From assembly GCF_027497495.1 (NCBI RefSeq), contig NZ_CP114205.1:124001-188000 (forward strand): 64,000 nt of DNA, given 5' to 3'. The notes beneath the pieces are model-generated. The model saw nothing but the letters and a program-made list of their open reading frames with translations, searched no databases and had not been told where the DNA came from. This DNA comes from Streptomyces tubercidicus (lineage in GTDB: Bacteria; Actinomycetota; Actinomycetes; Streptomycetales; Streptomycetaceae). This document shows, piece by piece, positions 31,067 to 38,522 of this stretch (within the stretch, counting starts at the first letter, position 1; each line of letters begins with the position of its first letter). The position numbers and the translations under genes are program-made.

Positions 31067-31789
31067 ATGACCGGTTCATCTGCTGTCGGAAGCACTCCCC
31101 TCCCGGCCTCCGGGCGGCGCAGCGCGGAGGGATTCCGGCTCGGCAACGAGATCCTCGCGTTCCGTTTCGTCGCCACGCTCGGGGAGCGGCGTGCCGATCC
31201 CGTGGAACGGATCGCCACCCCCCAACAGCTGCGCGCCTGGCTGATCGCCAACGGGCTGATCACTGATGGACTGATCGCTGATGGCCTGGCCGCTGATGGA
31301 CCGGCCACTGATGGACTGACCGCCGATGAGCTGGGTGCCGAGGGGCTGGGCGGTGCCGAGATGCCGGTCTCCGACGCGCTTCTACGGGACGCGCGCGCAC
31401 TGCGCGAGGCCATCCACCGGGCCGGCACCGCCATCGCCTCCGGCGGCGTGCCGGATCCGGCCGACGAAGAGCTGCTCAACCGCTGGACCGTGCGTCACCG
31501 GGCGCGGCTCGTCCTCACCGGCGGACAGGCCAGGTGGCATCTCCCGGAGGCCGATCCCGCGCGCGCCGCGCTCGCCGTCGTCGCCGTGGACGCCGTCGCG
31601 ACCCTCGGCGGCCACGTTGACGGTGTGATCAAGCGCTGCGAGCAACGCACCTGCGGGGGGCTCTTCGTGGACACCAGCCGCGGTCGGCGGCGGCGCTGGT
31701 GCTCCATGGCCACCTGCGGAAACAAGGTGAAGAAGGCCAATCTGAAGGCAGCGCGCGACGAGGCCGAGGCGGGCGAACCGGCCGGGTGA
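31067..31789 (+). CDS. ABATE-domain / CGNR zinc finger regulator
   Basis: A 240-residue protein. Residues 20-180 correspond to the stress-linked ABATE domain (FRLGNEILAFRFVATLG). The C-terminal CGNR zinc finger has Cys191, Cys196, Cys212 and Cys217 (CEQRTCGGLFVD ... RWCSMATCGNK), a DNA-binding module. Residues 63-93 are an inserted run of near repeats of the type DGLIA encoded by 15-bp tandem units, not usual for the family. It is likely a transcription factor acting on the palindrome between it and the divergent hydrolase gene. The ATG start is chosen from frame and family; only a weak ribosome binding site is seen. Confidence 0.85.
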   Translation: MTGSSAVGSTPLPASGRRSAEGFRLGNEILAFRFVATLGERRADPVERIATPQQLRAWLIANGLITDGLIADGLAADGPATDGLTADELGAEGLGGAEMPVSDALLRDARALREAIHRAGTAIASGGVPDPADEELLNRWTVRHRARLVLTGGQARWHLPEADPARAALAVVAVDAVATLGGHVDGVIKRCEQRTCGGLFVDTSRGRRRRWCSMATCGNKVKKANLKAARDEAEAGEPAG

Positions 31790-32160
31790 GCTGGCGAAGC
31801 TGCCGCCGCGTTCGACGGGGCCCACGTTCTCCTTATCGGCGACGCCGTCATAACTGGACAGCAGCCGCAGTGCCTTGGCGGTCGTCGGGTCCGTCGAACG
31901 CAGCTTTTTGAGATACGACAGGAATTGGCGGGCGACTCCCGACTTCTCGTCGTTCTGCAGTGCCAGGGTGCCGGCGAGGGAGGTACAGCCGCGCGGCCCT
32001 GTCCTGTTCGACGTAGGAGGCGCCCAGCGCCTCGCTGATACGGCCCAGACCGCGCCGCCGCCAGGTATCGATCTGGGTCGGCTCCAGCAGGGAACATTTG
32101 GCCCGGTGAACCTTCCGCGCCGGGCCCGCGTCTTCTTCCGCGACCGCCACCACGTGCCCA
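31790..32160 (-). pseudogene. Frameshifted fragment of unknown family
   Basis: Two minus-strand segments have clear protein-like composition and join end to end with a frame change near 31978: ISEALGASYVEQDRAARLYL and then LALQNDEKSGVARQFLSYLK followed by SYDGVADKENVGPVERG. The second segment runs up to the end of the CGNR gene. No start codon with a ribosome binding site is seen. I do not recognise the family. It may be a piece of a larger gene removed by rearrangement. Confidence 0.45.
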
Positions 32161-32172
32161 GGAGAACAGACC

Positions 32173-32463
32173 ATGGCCGACAAGGACGTTGAGCAGACCG
32201 ACGCGCGGGGTTACGCCCCGGGGCCGTGGTGGGCGGACCTCGGGACGTGGGGGGCTGTCGCACTGATCGTCTTCGGGGGCCTCGCGGCGGCATGGGTCTT
32301 TCTCCGGCTGCCCGGCACCCCAGACGAGCCGGCTTCCGGCTACTACGGGGCCTCCAAGGTCATAGCCATCGGCCTGGTGACTGTGGGATGCGCCTTGCTC
32401 GGCCGCCGTCGCACCCGGGCCGCCGCAGCCATCGAGGAGACGAATGAACGGGAACGCGCCTGA
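32173..32463 (+). CDS. Small two-helix membrane protein
   Basis: A 96-residue protein with two hydrophobic segments, about residues 24-44 (WGAVALIVFGGLAAAWVFL) and 62-80 (KVIAIGLVTVGCALLG), and charged ends. It is not a family I can name. The ATG has AGGAG nine bases upstream. It is monocistronic and ends before a strong terminator that it shares with the convergent MerR gene. Confidence 0.65.
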   Translation: MADKDVEQTDARGYAPGPWWADLGTWGAVALIVFGGLAAAWVFLRLPGTPDEPASGYYGASKVIAIGLVTVGCALLGRRRTRAAAAIEETNERERA

Positions 32464-32539
32464 CGCCGCCGACCGGTGAGCACCATCAGACGGCGACGAC
32501 TTCCTGAATCCCGCACAAGCTCGCACATGCGAAAGAGCC

Positions 32540-32583
32540 CCGGGGCCGCCGCCATGGACCCATGGGTGTGGCGGCGGCCCCGG
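32540..32583. terminator. Bidirectional terminator hairpin
   Basis: Arms ccggggccgccgcc (32540-32553) and ggcggcggccccgg (32570-32583) pair perfectly over 14 bp with a 16-base loop, between two convergent genes. Confidence 0.75.
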
Positions 32584-32591
32584 TTGGCGCC

Positions 32592-33353
32592 TCAGCTCAG
32601 CCGCGTCGTGGCGTACGCCTCGATGGCCTCGCGCTGATACGCGGCCAGGCCGGGCGCGATCGCCTCGTACGCCGCGCGCCACGCCTCGTTGTCCACGCAG
32701 GCACGGCCGATCGCGCGATACTCCTCGGCGGAGGCTGCCCGGAGTTCGGCCAGCGCCCGGTACTGGGCATCGATCTCGGCCTGCACCGGATCGGCGTCGG
32801 CCGGCGTGCCGGCGGCCATCAGCTCGGCCAGCCGGATCATCTGGGCCGTGCGCTCACGGTGCCCGGCCTCGATCTCCGCCTCGCTCATCGCCGAAGTGCG
32901 CCGCTCGATCTCCTCCGCCAGCTCCGGAAAAGCCCGCAGGCTCTCCTCGTACTGGGCGGGCTGTACCCCTTCGAAGAGGTTTTCCGGCCGGTTGACACTG
33001 GTCATGGGGCTCCCGTCCTTCCTGGACTGCTCCAGTTCGGTGATCGTGCGGGAGACGGTGCCGGCCAGGACGTCCAGCCGGTCGCGCTCGGCGATGAGCC
33101 GGCGATGGTGGCCGCGCAGGGCCTCCAGCTCGTCGATCTGCGCCGCCAGCACCCGACCGATCTCGGTCAGCCCCAGGCCCAGCGCCCGCAGGACGAGGAT
33201 CTGCTGCAGGCGCAGCAGCTCGCGCTCCTCGTAGTAGCGGTGACCGTTGGTGCCGATCCTGGCCGGCGGCAGCAGGCCGATCTCGTCGTAATGCCGCAGC
33301 GTCCGGGCCGTCACACCCGACATCCGCGCGACCTCCGCAATCGGCCAGGCCAT
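32592..33353 (-). CDS. MerR family regulator, TipA-like with drug-binding domain
   Basis: A 253-residue protein. The winged-helix MerR domain is at residues 1-70 (IAEVARMSGVTARTLRHYDEIGLLPP). A coiled-coil dimerisation helix follows at about 75-110, and residues 125-250 match the TipAS-type antibiotic-recognition domain (LFEGVQPAQYEESLRAFPEL). TipAL proteins bind thiopeptides or other drugs and activate their own and multidrug genes. An internal Met at about residue 117 could give a short drug-binding form, as tipA does, since GAAGG-like sequence lies just before it. The ATG at 33353 has GGAGG six bases upstream. Confidence 0.85.
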   Translation of the reverse strand: MAWPIAEVARMSGVTARTLRHYDEIGLLPPARIGTNGHRYYEERELLRLQQILVLRALGLGLTEIGRVLAAQIDELEALRGHHRRLIAERDRLDVLAGTVSRTITELEQSRKDGSPMTSVNRPENLFEGVQPAQYEESLRAFPELAEEIERRTSAMSEAEIEAGHRERTAQMIRLAELMAAGTPADADPVQAEIDAQYRALAELRAASAEEYRAIGRACVDNEAWRAAYEAIAPGLAAYQREAIEAYATTRLS

Positions 33354-33504
33354 CGTCGCCTCCGCACGAACACTTCGCCGGGCCGGTCTCTCCGGCCCTG
33401 TTCAGGACGGTAGAAGCTGCCGCAGCGACAACTTCAAGTCCCCTGTCCGTCCCCGGCCACTCCGGGAGACCGAGGTCGCGGAGGAGCGGTGACCGGCGGC
33501 CTCC

Positions 33505-34893
33505 TCAGCGTACGGGCGCCGTCAGCTCCGCGTCCCGTCCGGCCGGGACCGCGGTCCCGGCGAGGCGGCTCATGCCCTGCTTGAGGCAGGACCGGGCGAT
33601 GGAGTCGCCCTGGAGCAGGGTGCGGGAGTTGACGTGCGGGCGGGCGCCGATCGCGGTGACCCACTGGACCGACTCCACCGGAGGACCGTAGGAGAATCGG
33701 GCCGGGTGGGGGACGCCCCGGGCGTCGATGAGCTGGAAGGTCACATCCGTGACGTCCAGGCCGCCCGTCTCGTAGCCGGGGCCTGCCGCGTCGGGGATGA
33801 AGTGGGCGCGGCATCCGCCCGCGGAACGGAGCGACGCCAGCAGCGGGTCGGTGGCCCGGCGCACGTCGGTCGTCGGCAGGTGAGCCTCGACGAGTGCCGT
33901 CACACGAAGCGGCGGGCCCGGCACCTGGGGCGAGCCGACGAGGAAGGCGCCGGACTCCTCGTCCGCCGTCATCCTCATGCGCGGGCCGAGCAGCTGGACG
34001 ACGCCCGCCTCGACCAGGGCGCGGAGCTCCCGGACGCGCGTGGCCGGCGGCCCGCTGGCGGCGTAGTTGTTCAAGCCGCTGAACCAGTGGTCGATGTGGT
34101 CCCGGTAGGAAGCACCGCTCAGGCCCCGGTGGGAGATGACCTGCCGCACCTCGTCGCGCAGGTCACGCATGACCGCGGCGGCAGCCTTGACGGCGCTGAC
34201 GGCCGGGCCCAGATCCGAGTGCCGCAGATCCTCATCGAGGACGCCGAGGATCCACGCGCGGTAATCGGCGGAGTCGGTGAACTCCCTGCGGTCCGCCGGC
34301 CGGTCGAGTGCCTCCCAGTTCCAGCGCAGTTCCGGATCGGGCACCAGGTCGCTCAGGAGCGCCTCCATGCCGGGGGATCCCCAGGCGTGCCGCGGATACT
34401 CGGCCAGCAGCCGGGCGTGCCCGGTCGGGTCGTCGGTCTGCAACAGCACCTTGTAGTAGTTCCAGGCGACCTCCTTCGCCACGAGGGGGAACAGGTCGCG
34501 CAGGAAGTCGGTGCGACCGGTGCCCGCCGGGCTCCTCAGCCGGGCGATCTCGTCGGCGGACAGGAACGTCGCCCGGTAACGGGGCACGATCTCCTGACGG
34601 ATCTCCGCCCGCGCGCGATATGGCACACCGCGCCCCGAACCGGCGTGCACCACCAATTCGTTGCCGCTCGGCAGATAGGTCAGCCGGCCGTCGGAACCGG
34701 GGACGAAACGCCCGCCCCTGCCCTCGGTGAGCAAGGCCATGTAGTCGTAGAAATTCAGCCCGAGTCCGCGCAGAGCGACGGGCTGACCCGCGCCGACCGG
34801 CGCCAGGTCCGCCTCCGCCGGGCTGCTCGGCGGGACGTAGTGCAGACCGTGGCGGGAGGCGAAACCGGCGAGTTCACGCTGCCTGTCCGTGGG
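33505..34893 (-). pseudogene. FAD/NAD(P)-binding oxidoreductase lacking its N-terminal half
   Basis: About 460 residues align with the C-terminal two thirds of a family of long FAD/NAD(P)-binding proteins: RELAGFASRHGLHYVPPSSP, then VALRGLGLNFYDYMALLTEG, YLPSGNELVV and GVPYRARAEIRQ. The expected N-terminal FAD-binding Rossmann part (about 190 residues) is missing. The frame stays open upstream only because it runs antisense through a quinone reductase fragment. The join lies near 34890. The remaining protein has no FAD motif and is presumably inactive. Confidence 0.7.
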
Positions 34894-35034
34894 CTCGACG
34901 GCTGGCTGCGCGACGGTGAGATCGACGCCTCCGTCGGCGGGACCTACCCGCTGGAGGAGGCGGCCCACGCCCACCGCGATCTCCAGCAGCGCCGCTCCAC
35001 GGGCAAGCTCCTCCTCAGCCCTGAGGGCTCTTGA
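34890..35034 (+). pseudogene. C-terminal fragment of an NADPH:quinone oxidoreductase
   Basis: The plus strand reads LDGWLRDGEIDASVGGTYPL, then EEAAHAHRDLQQRRSTGKLL and a stop at 35034. This is the typical end of zinc-independent quinone reductases of the MDR superfamily (GGRYxLxEAxxAHxxLExRxTxGKxxLxP). Everything before it is missing; the fragment abuts the truncated FAD protein gene, which lies on the other strand. Its end overlaps the end of the GNAT gene by about 20 bases. Confidence 0.7.
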
Positions 35035-35605
35035 AGCTCCTGAGCGCGCCGTGCCGCAGGTGCAGATGGCTCTCAAGGGGGTATCGCGGCGGCGCCGCCG
35101 GCAGAGTCCGTGCGAACGTGTAGCCGCACTTCTCCGCGACACGGCACGAGGCGAGGTTGTCCACCTGGTGCAGAAGCTCGATGGCTTCCAGCCCCTCGGC
35201 GTGGAAGGTCTCGAAGGCCCAGGTGGTCAGCGCTTCCAGAGCGCGTGCGGCGACGCCCCGTCCACGTGCGTGTCCTGCTGTCCAGTAGCCGGCTTCGGCA
35301 GTCGGTTTGCCGGGAGCGACGTCCTTGAGGATCACATTGCCCACCAACCGTGGGGCAGCCTCATCGGGAGACTCTTCCAGGACGGCGAAGCCGAATCGGT
35401 CTCCCACGGACCAGCCTCGCTGCTGGTCCTGTATCCACTGCACCCCTTGCGCCTCGTTTTCCGGCCGTGACCTGGCCCAGCGTCCCAGCATGGGATCCCG
35501 GTACGCCGCCACCAGTGCGTCCACGTCCTCCAGGCACCAGGGGCGGAGAACGAGCGCGGGCAGGGCCGGTGTTGCGGGCGCGCGCAGGATCACGGAAGCG
35601 TTCAC
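35015..35605 (-). CDS. GNAT family N-acetyltransferase (RimJ/RimL-like)
   Basis: A 196-residue acetyltransferase of the GNAT fold: LVLRPWCLEDVDALVAAYRD at the start, VGNVILKDV at strand 4, GYWTAGHARGRGVAARALEAL with the acetyl-CoA loop, and VAEKCGYTF near the end. It may modify a ribosomal protein N-terminus or a small molecule. The GTG at 35605 overlaps the stop of the GntR gene in a GTGA arrangement, so it is translationally coupled to the regulator; other possible starts inside the frame lack this support. Confidence 0.82.
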   Translation of the reverse strand: MNASVILRAPATPALPALVLRPWCLEDVDALVAAYRDPMLGRWARSRPENEAQGVQWIQDQQRGWSVGDRFGFAVLEESPDEAAPRLVGNVILKDVAPGKPTAEAGYWTAGHARGRGVAARALEALTTWAFETFHAEGLEAIELLHQVDNLASCRVAEKCGYTFARTLPAAPPRYPLESHLHLRHGALRSFKSPQG

Positions 35606-36294
35606 CGGGCAGGTGATGAGGTCGCCGCGGTCCCGCTCCTGGCCCAGAGTGAGCGGACATGGCCCAGGTGCTTGGCCATGCACTTCTCGGCTGCCTTCGC
35701 GTCGCCCGCCAGCATCAGATCGAGGAGTTCGTGGTGCTCCTCGGCCGACGGGATCAGCTCGCCCTGCTCGTCCAGGGCGGTGAGCCCGTACAGCCGCGAG
35801 CGTTTGCGCAGATCGCCGACGGTCTCGACGAGGCGGTCATTGCCGCTGAGGCCGAGCAGTTCGAGGTGGAACTGCCGGTCGGCCTCCAGGTAGCCGATGA
35901 GGTCGTGGTCGCGGGCGGCTCGTACGATCTCCTCGGCGACCGGCCGCAGCGCTTCCAGCTCCGCGCGGGCGGCGGTGCGGGTGATCCGGCCGACCATGGG
36001 GATCTCGATGAGCGCGCGGATTTCGGTGTACTGGTCGAGATCGCGTTCATTGACTTCGGTGACCCGGAAGCCCTTGTTGCGGACGGGCTCGACCAGGCCC
36101 TCGCGCGCCAGATCGAGCATCGCCTCGCGCACGGGCGTGGCCGAGATCCCGAAGTCCTCGGCCAGCACCGGCGCCGAGTACACCTCCCCCGGCCGCAGCT
36201 CACCGGAGATCAGGGCGGCGCGCAGGGCGTGGGCGACCTGGTCGCGCAACCGCTCCCGGGTGGCATTGAGATCGCGGTGCTTCAGGTGCCCCAT
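35602..36294 (-). CDS. GntR family regulator (FCD domain), hydroxyproline operon
   Basis: A 230-residue FadR-subfamily regulator. The winged helix at residues 12-78 has SGELRPGEVYSAPVLAEDFG and SATPVREAMLDLAREGLVE. The FCD ligand domain at residues 88-215 has metal-ligand-type residues in DRQFHLELLG and EEHHELLDLM. It is a likely repressor of the hydroxyproline genes beside it; its own upstream region and that of the oxidase gene at 41502 share the decamer atttcacatt. The ATG at 36294 has AGGGAT about ten bases upstream. Confidence 0.88.
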   Translation of the reverse strand: MGHLKHRDLNATRERLRDQVAHALRAALISGELRPGEVYSAPVLAEDFGISATPVREAMLDLAREGLVEPVRNKGFRVTEVNERDLDQYTEIRALIEIPMVGRITRTAARAELEALRPVAEEIVRAARDHDLIGYLEADRQFHLELLGLSGNDRLVETVGDLRKRSRLYGLTALDEQGELIPSAEEHHELLDLMLAGDAKAAEKCMAKHLGHVRSLWARSGTAATSSPAR

Positions 36295-36339
36295 AACGGT
36301 GGTGATCCCTTCATGCCGGAGCGGAATCACCAGCATACA

Positions 36340-36349
36340 ATTTCACATT
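36340..36349 (-). promoter_or_regulatory. Candidate GntR operator, copy 1
   Basis: The decamer atttcacatt lies in acaatttcacattttgt, an imperfect inverted repeat (ACAA...TTGT), about 46 bases upstream of the GntR start. The same decamer stands before the oxidase gene at 41512. This suggests autoregulation and operon control by the same protein. Confidence 0.5.
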
Positions 36350-36397
36350 TTGTCAGTGGTCCAGAGGGGGGAGAGTCAGCCGGGGGACGGCCGGTGG

Positions 36398-37402
36398 TCA
36401 CAGGAGGAAGCCCCCGGGAAACGGGTCGTCCGGGTCGAGGAAGTACTGGGCGGTGCCAGTGATCCAGGCGCGGCCGGTGACGGTCGGGACGACGGCGGGC
36501 CGTCCGCCGACCTCGGTCTCGGCGATCAGCCGGCCGGTGAAGCGGGTGCCGATGAAGGACTCGTTGACGAAGTCGCGGTCCAGGGGCAGTTCACCGCGGG
36601 CGTGCAGCTGCGCCATCCGCGCCGAGGTGCCGGTGCCGCAGGGTGAGCGGTCGAACCAGCCGGGATGGATCGCCATCGCATGCCGTGAGTGGTGGGCGTC
36701 CGAGCCGGGAGCGGCCAGGTAGACATGCTTGACCCCGGCGATCTCCGGCTGCTCGGGGTGGACCGGCCGGTCCGGTGAGGCGTTGATTGCCGCCATGACG
36801 GCCAGCCCGGCGGCCAGCAGGTCGTCCTTGCGGGCACGGTCGAACGGCAGCCCCAGCGCGTCGAGTTCGACGAAGGCGTAGAAGTTGCCGCCGAAGGCGA
36901 GGTCATAGGTCACCGTCCCGTATCCCGGGACCTCCACGGTGCGGTCCAACCCGGCGCAGAAGGCGGGCACATTGGTGAGGGTGACCGACTTCGCCACCCC
37001 GTCCGCCACCTGGACATCGACGGCGACCAGACCGGCCGGGGTGTCGAGCCGCACCGGGGTGACCGGCTCGGTCACCGGCACCATGCCCGACTCGACGAGG
37101 ACGGTGGCGACGCCGATGGTGCCGTGCCCGCACATCGGCAGCAGGCCGGAGACCTCGATATAGAGCACGCCGTAGTCGGCGTCGGCGCGGGTGGGCGGCT
37201 GGAGGATGGCGCCGCTCATGGCGGAGTGCCCGCGCGGCTCGTACATCAGGAGCGTTCTGAGATGGTCGAGGTGCTCGATGAAGTGGAGCCTGCGCTCGGC
37301 CATGGTGGCGCCGGGGAGCACACCGACACCACCGGTGATCACGCGCGTGGGCATGCCCTCGGTGTGCGAATCGACGGCGTGGAAGACATGACGCGTACGC
37401 AC
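36398..37402 (-). CDS. 4-hydroxyproline 2-epimerase (proline racemase family)
   Basis: A 334-residue cytosolic enzyme. Both catalytic cysteines are present: Cys91 in MCGHGTIG and Cys255 in SPCGTGTSA. A two-Cys active site means racemase/epimerase rather than the Thr-containing 3-hydroxyproline dehydratase. Together with the DapA-like and oxidase genes upstream it should turn trans-4-hydroxy-L-proline into cis-4-hydroxy-D-proline. The GTG at 37402 has AAAGGA upstream. It is the last gene of the operon, 96 bases after the DapA-like gene, with tandem repeats in the gap. Confidence 0.9.
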   Translation of the reverse strand: MRTRHVFHAVDSHTEGMPTRVITGGVGVLPGATMAERRLHFIEHLDHLRTLLMYEPRGHSAMSGAILQPPTRADADYGVLYIEVSGLLPMCGHGTIGVATVLVESGMVPVTEPVTPVRLDTPAGLVAVDVQVADGVAKSVTLTNVPAFCAGLDRTVEVPGYGTVTYDLAFGGNFYAFVELDALGLPFDRARKDDLLAAGLAVMAAINASPDRPVHPEQPEIAGVKHVYLAAPGSDAHHSRHAMAIHPGWFDRSPCGTGTSARMAQLHARGELPLDRDFVNESFIGTRFTGRLIAETEVGGRPAVVPTVTGRAWITGTAQYFLDPDDPFPGGFLL

Positions 37403-37430
37403 GATGAGTCCTTTCGAAGCGGCACGGAAG

Positions 37431-37503
37431 CGGTCAGCTGATGCGGTCGACTGATGCGGTCAGCTGGTGCGGTGAAGTGATCCGGTCAAGTGATGCGGTC
37501 AGT
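37431..37503. repeat. Imperfect 13-bp tandem repeats between operon genes
   Basis: Five imperfect copies of a unit like tgatgcggtcagc run between the epimerase and the DapA-like gene, reaching the stop codon of the latter. They are not coding for either gene. They may affect the transcript between the two cistrons or simply be slippage products. Confidence 0.7.
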
Positions 37504-38419
37504 GGTGTCCGGCGGCCACGGCCTTCTCGGTGGCGGCCCGTACTTCGGCCTCGGTCTCCCCCGTGAGCGGGGAGCGCGGCGGGCGGGCGGGGCCGCCGCG
37601 ACGGCCGACGAGGTCCATGGACAGCTTGATGCACTGGACGAACTCGGTCTTCGAATCCCAGCGCAGCAGCGCGTGCAGGGACTTGTAGAGCGGCAGGGCG
37701 GTGTCCAGGTCACCGGCGACGGCGGCGTGGTACAGCGTGGCGCAGGTGGCGGGGAAGGCGTTGGGGTAGCCGGCGATCCAGCCGACCGCACCGGCCACGG
37801 CGAGTTCGAGCAGGACATCGTCCGCGCCGATCAACAGGTCCAGTTCCGGGGCGAGTTCGGCGATCTCGTAGGCGCGCCGCACATCGCCGGAGAACTCCTT
37901 GACCGCGACGATGCTGCCGTCCTGGTGGAGCCGGGCCAGCAGCCCGGGTGTCAGATCCACCTTGGTGTCGAGGGGGTTGTTGTACGCGACGACCGGTACG
38001 CCCGCCTTGGCGGCCTCGGCGTAATGGGCGCGGACGGCCGGTTCGTCGGCGCGGTAGGCGTTCGGGGGCAGCAGGAGGACCGAGCCGCAGCCCGCCTCGC
38101 CCGCCTGCTCCGCCCAGCGGCGGGACTCGGCGCTGCCGTACGCGGCCACACCGGGCATCACCCGCGCCCCGTCACCCGCCGCTTCGACCGCGGTCCGCAC
38201 CACGCGGGCCCGCTCCTCGTCGGTGAGGGTCTGGTACTCGCCGAGCGAGCCGTTCGGTACGACGCCGTCGCAGCCCTGCTCGATCAGCCAGCGGACGTGC
38301 CGGGCGTAGGCGTCGTAATCGACGGACAGATCGTCGCGCAGGGGCAGCGCCGTGGCGACCATGATTCCGCGCCAGGGGCGGCTGCTGTTCCAGGTGATGG
38401 CGGTGGCGGAGGCGGTCAT
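37499..38419 (-). CDS. DapA/NAL family lyase, probable pyrroline-hydroxycarboxylate deaminase
   Basis: A 306-residue class I aldolase-like enzyme. The Schiff-base Lys174 is in VAVKEFSGD and the catalytic Tyr146 in VVAYNNP; the carboxylate-binding GSLGEYQTLT stands in for the GTTGE motif. In hydroxyproline operons this family member converts delta1-pyrroline-4-hydroxy-2-carboxylate to alpha-ketoglutarate semialdehyde and ammonia. The assignment rests on its neighbours (epimerase, oxidase). The ATG at 38419 is preceded by AGAAAGG. Confidence 0.87.
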   Translation of the reverse strand: MTASATAITWNSSRPWRGIMVATALPLRDDLSVDYDAYARHVRWLIEQGCDGVVPNGSLGEYQTLTDEERARVVRTAVEAAGDGARVMPGVAAYGSAESRRWAEQAGEAGCGSVLLLPPNAYRADEPAVRAHYAEAAKAGVPVVAYNNPLDTKVDLTPGLLARLHQDGSIVAVKEFSGDVRRAYEIAELAPELDLLIGADDVLLELAVAGAVGWIAGYPNAFPATCATLYHAAVAGDLDTALPLYKSLHALLRWDSKTEFVQCIKLSMDLVGRRGGPARPPRSPLTGETEAEVRAATEKAVAAGHH

Positions 38420-38522
38420 GCTGGTGAACCTTTCTCTCGCGTGTGACAGGTGTACGGCTCTCGTTGTGGGCTTTTTTGTTGGCTGGTGTGCAGCGGCCCC
38501 CGCAAGGGGCGGGGCCGGTGGA

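Noticed and set aside
33634..34890. Plus-strand open frame leading into the quinone reductase fragment
   Set aside because: Only the last 48 codons (34890-35034) resemble a protein family; the rest is antisense to the FAD protein.
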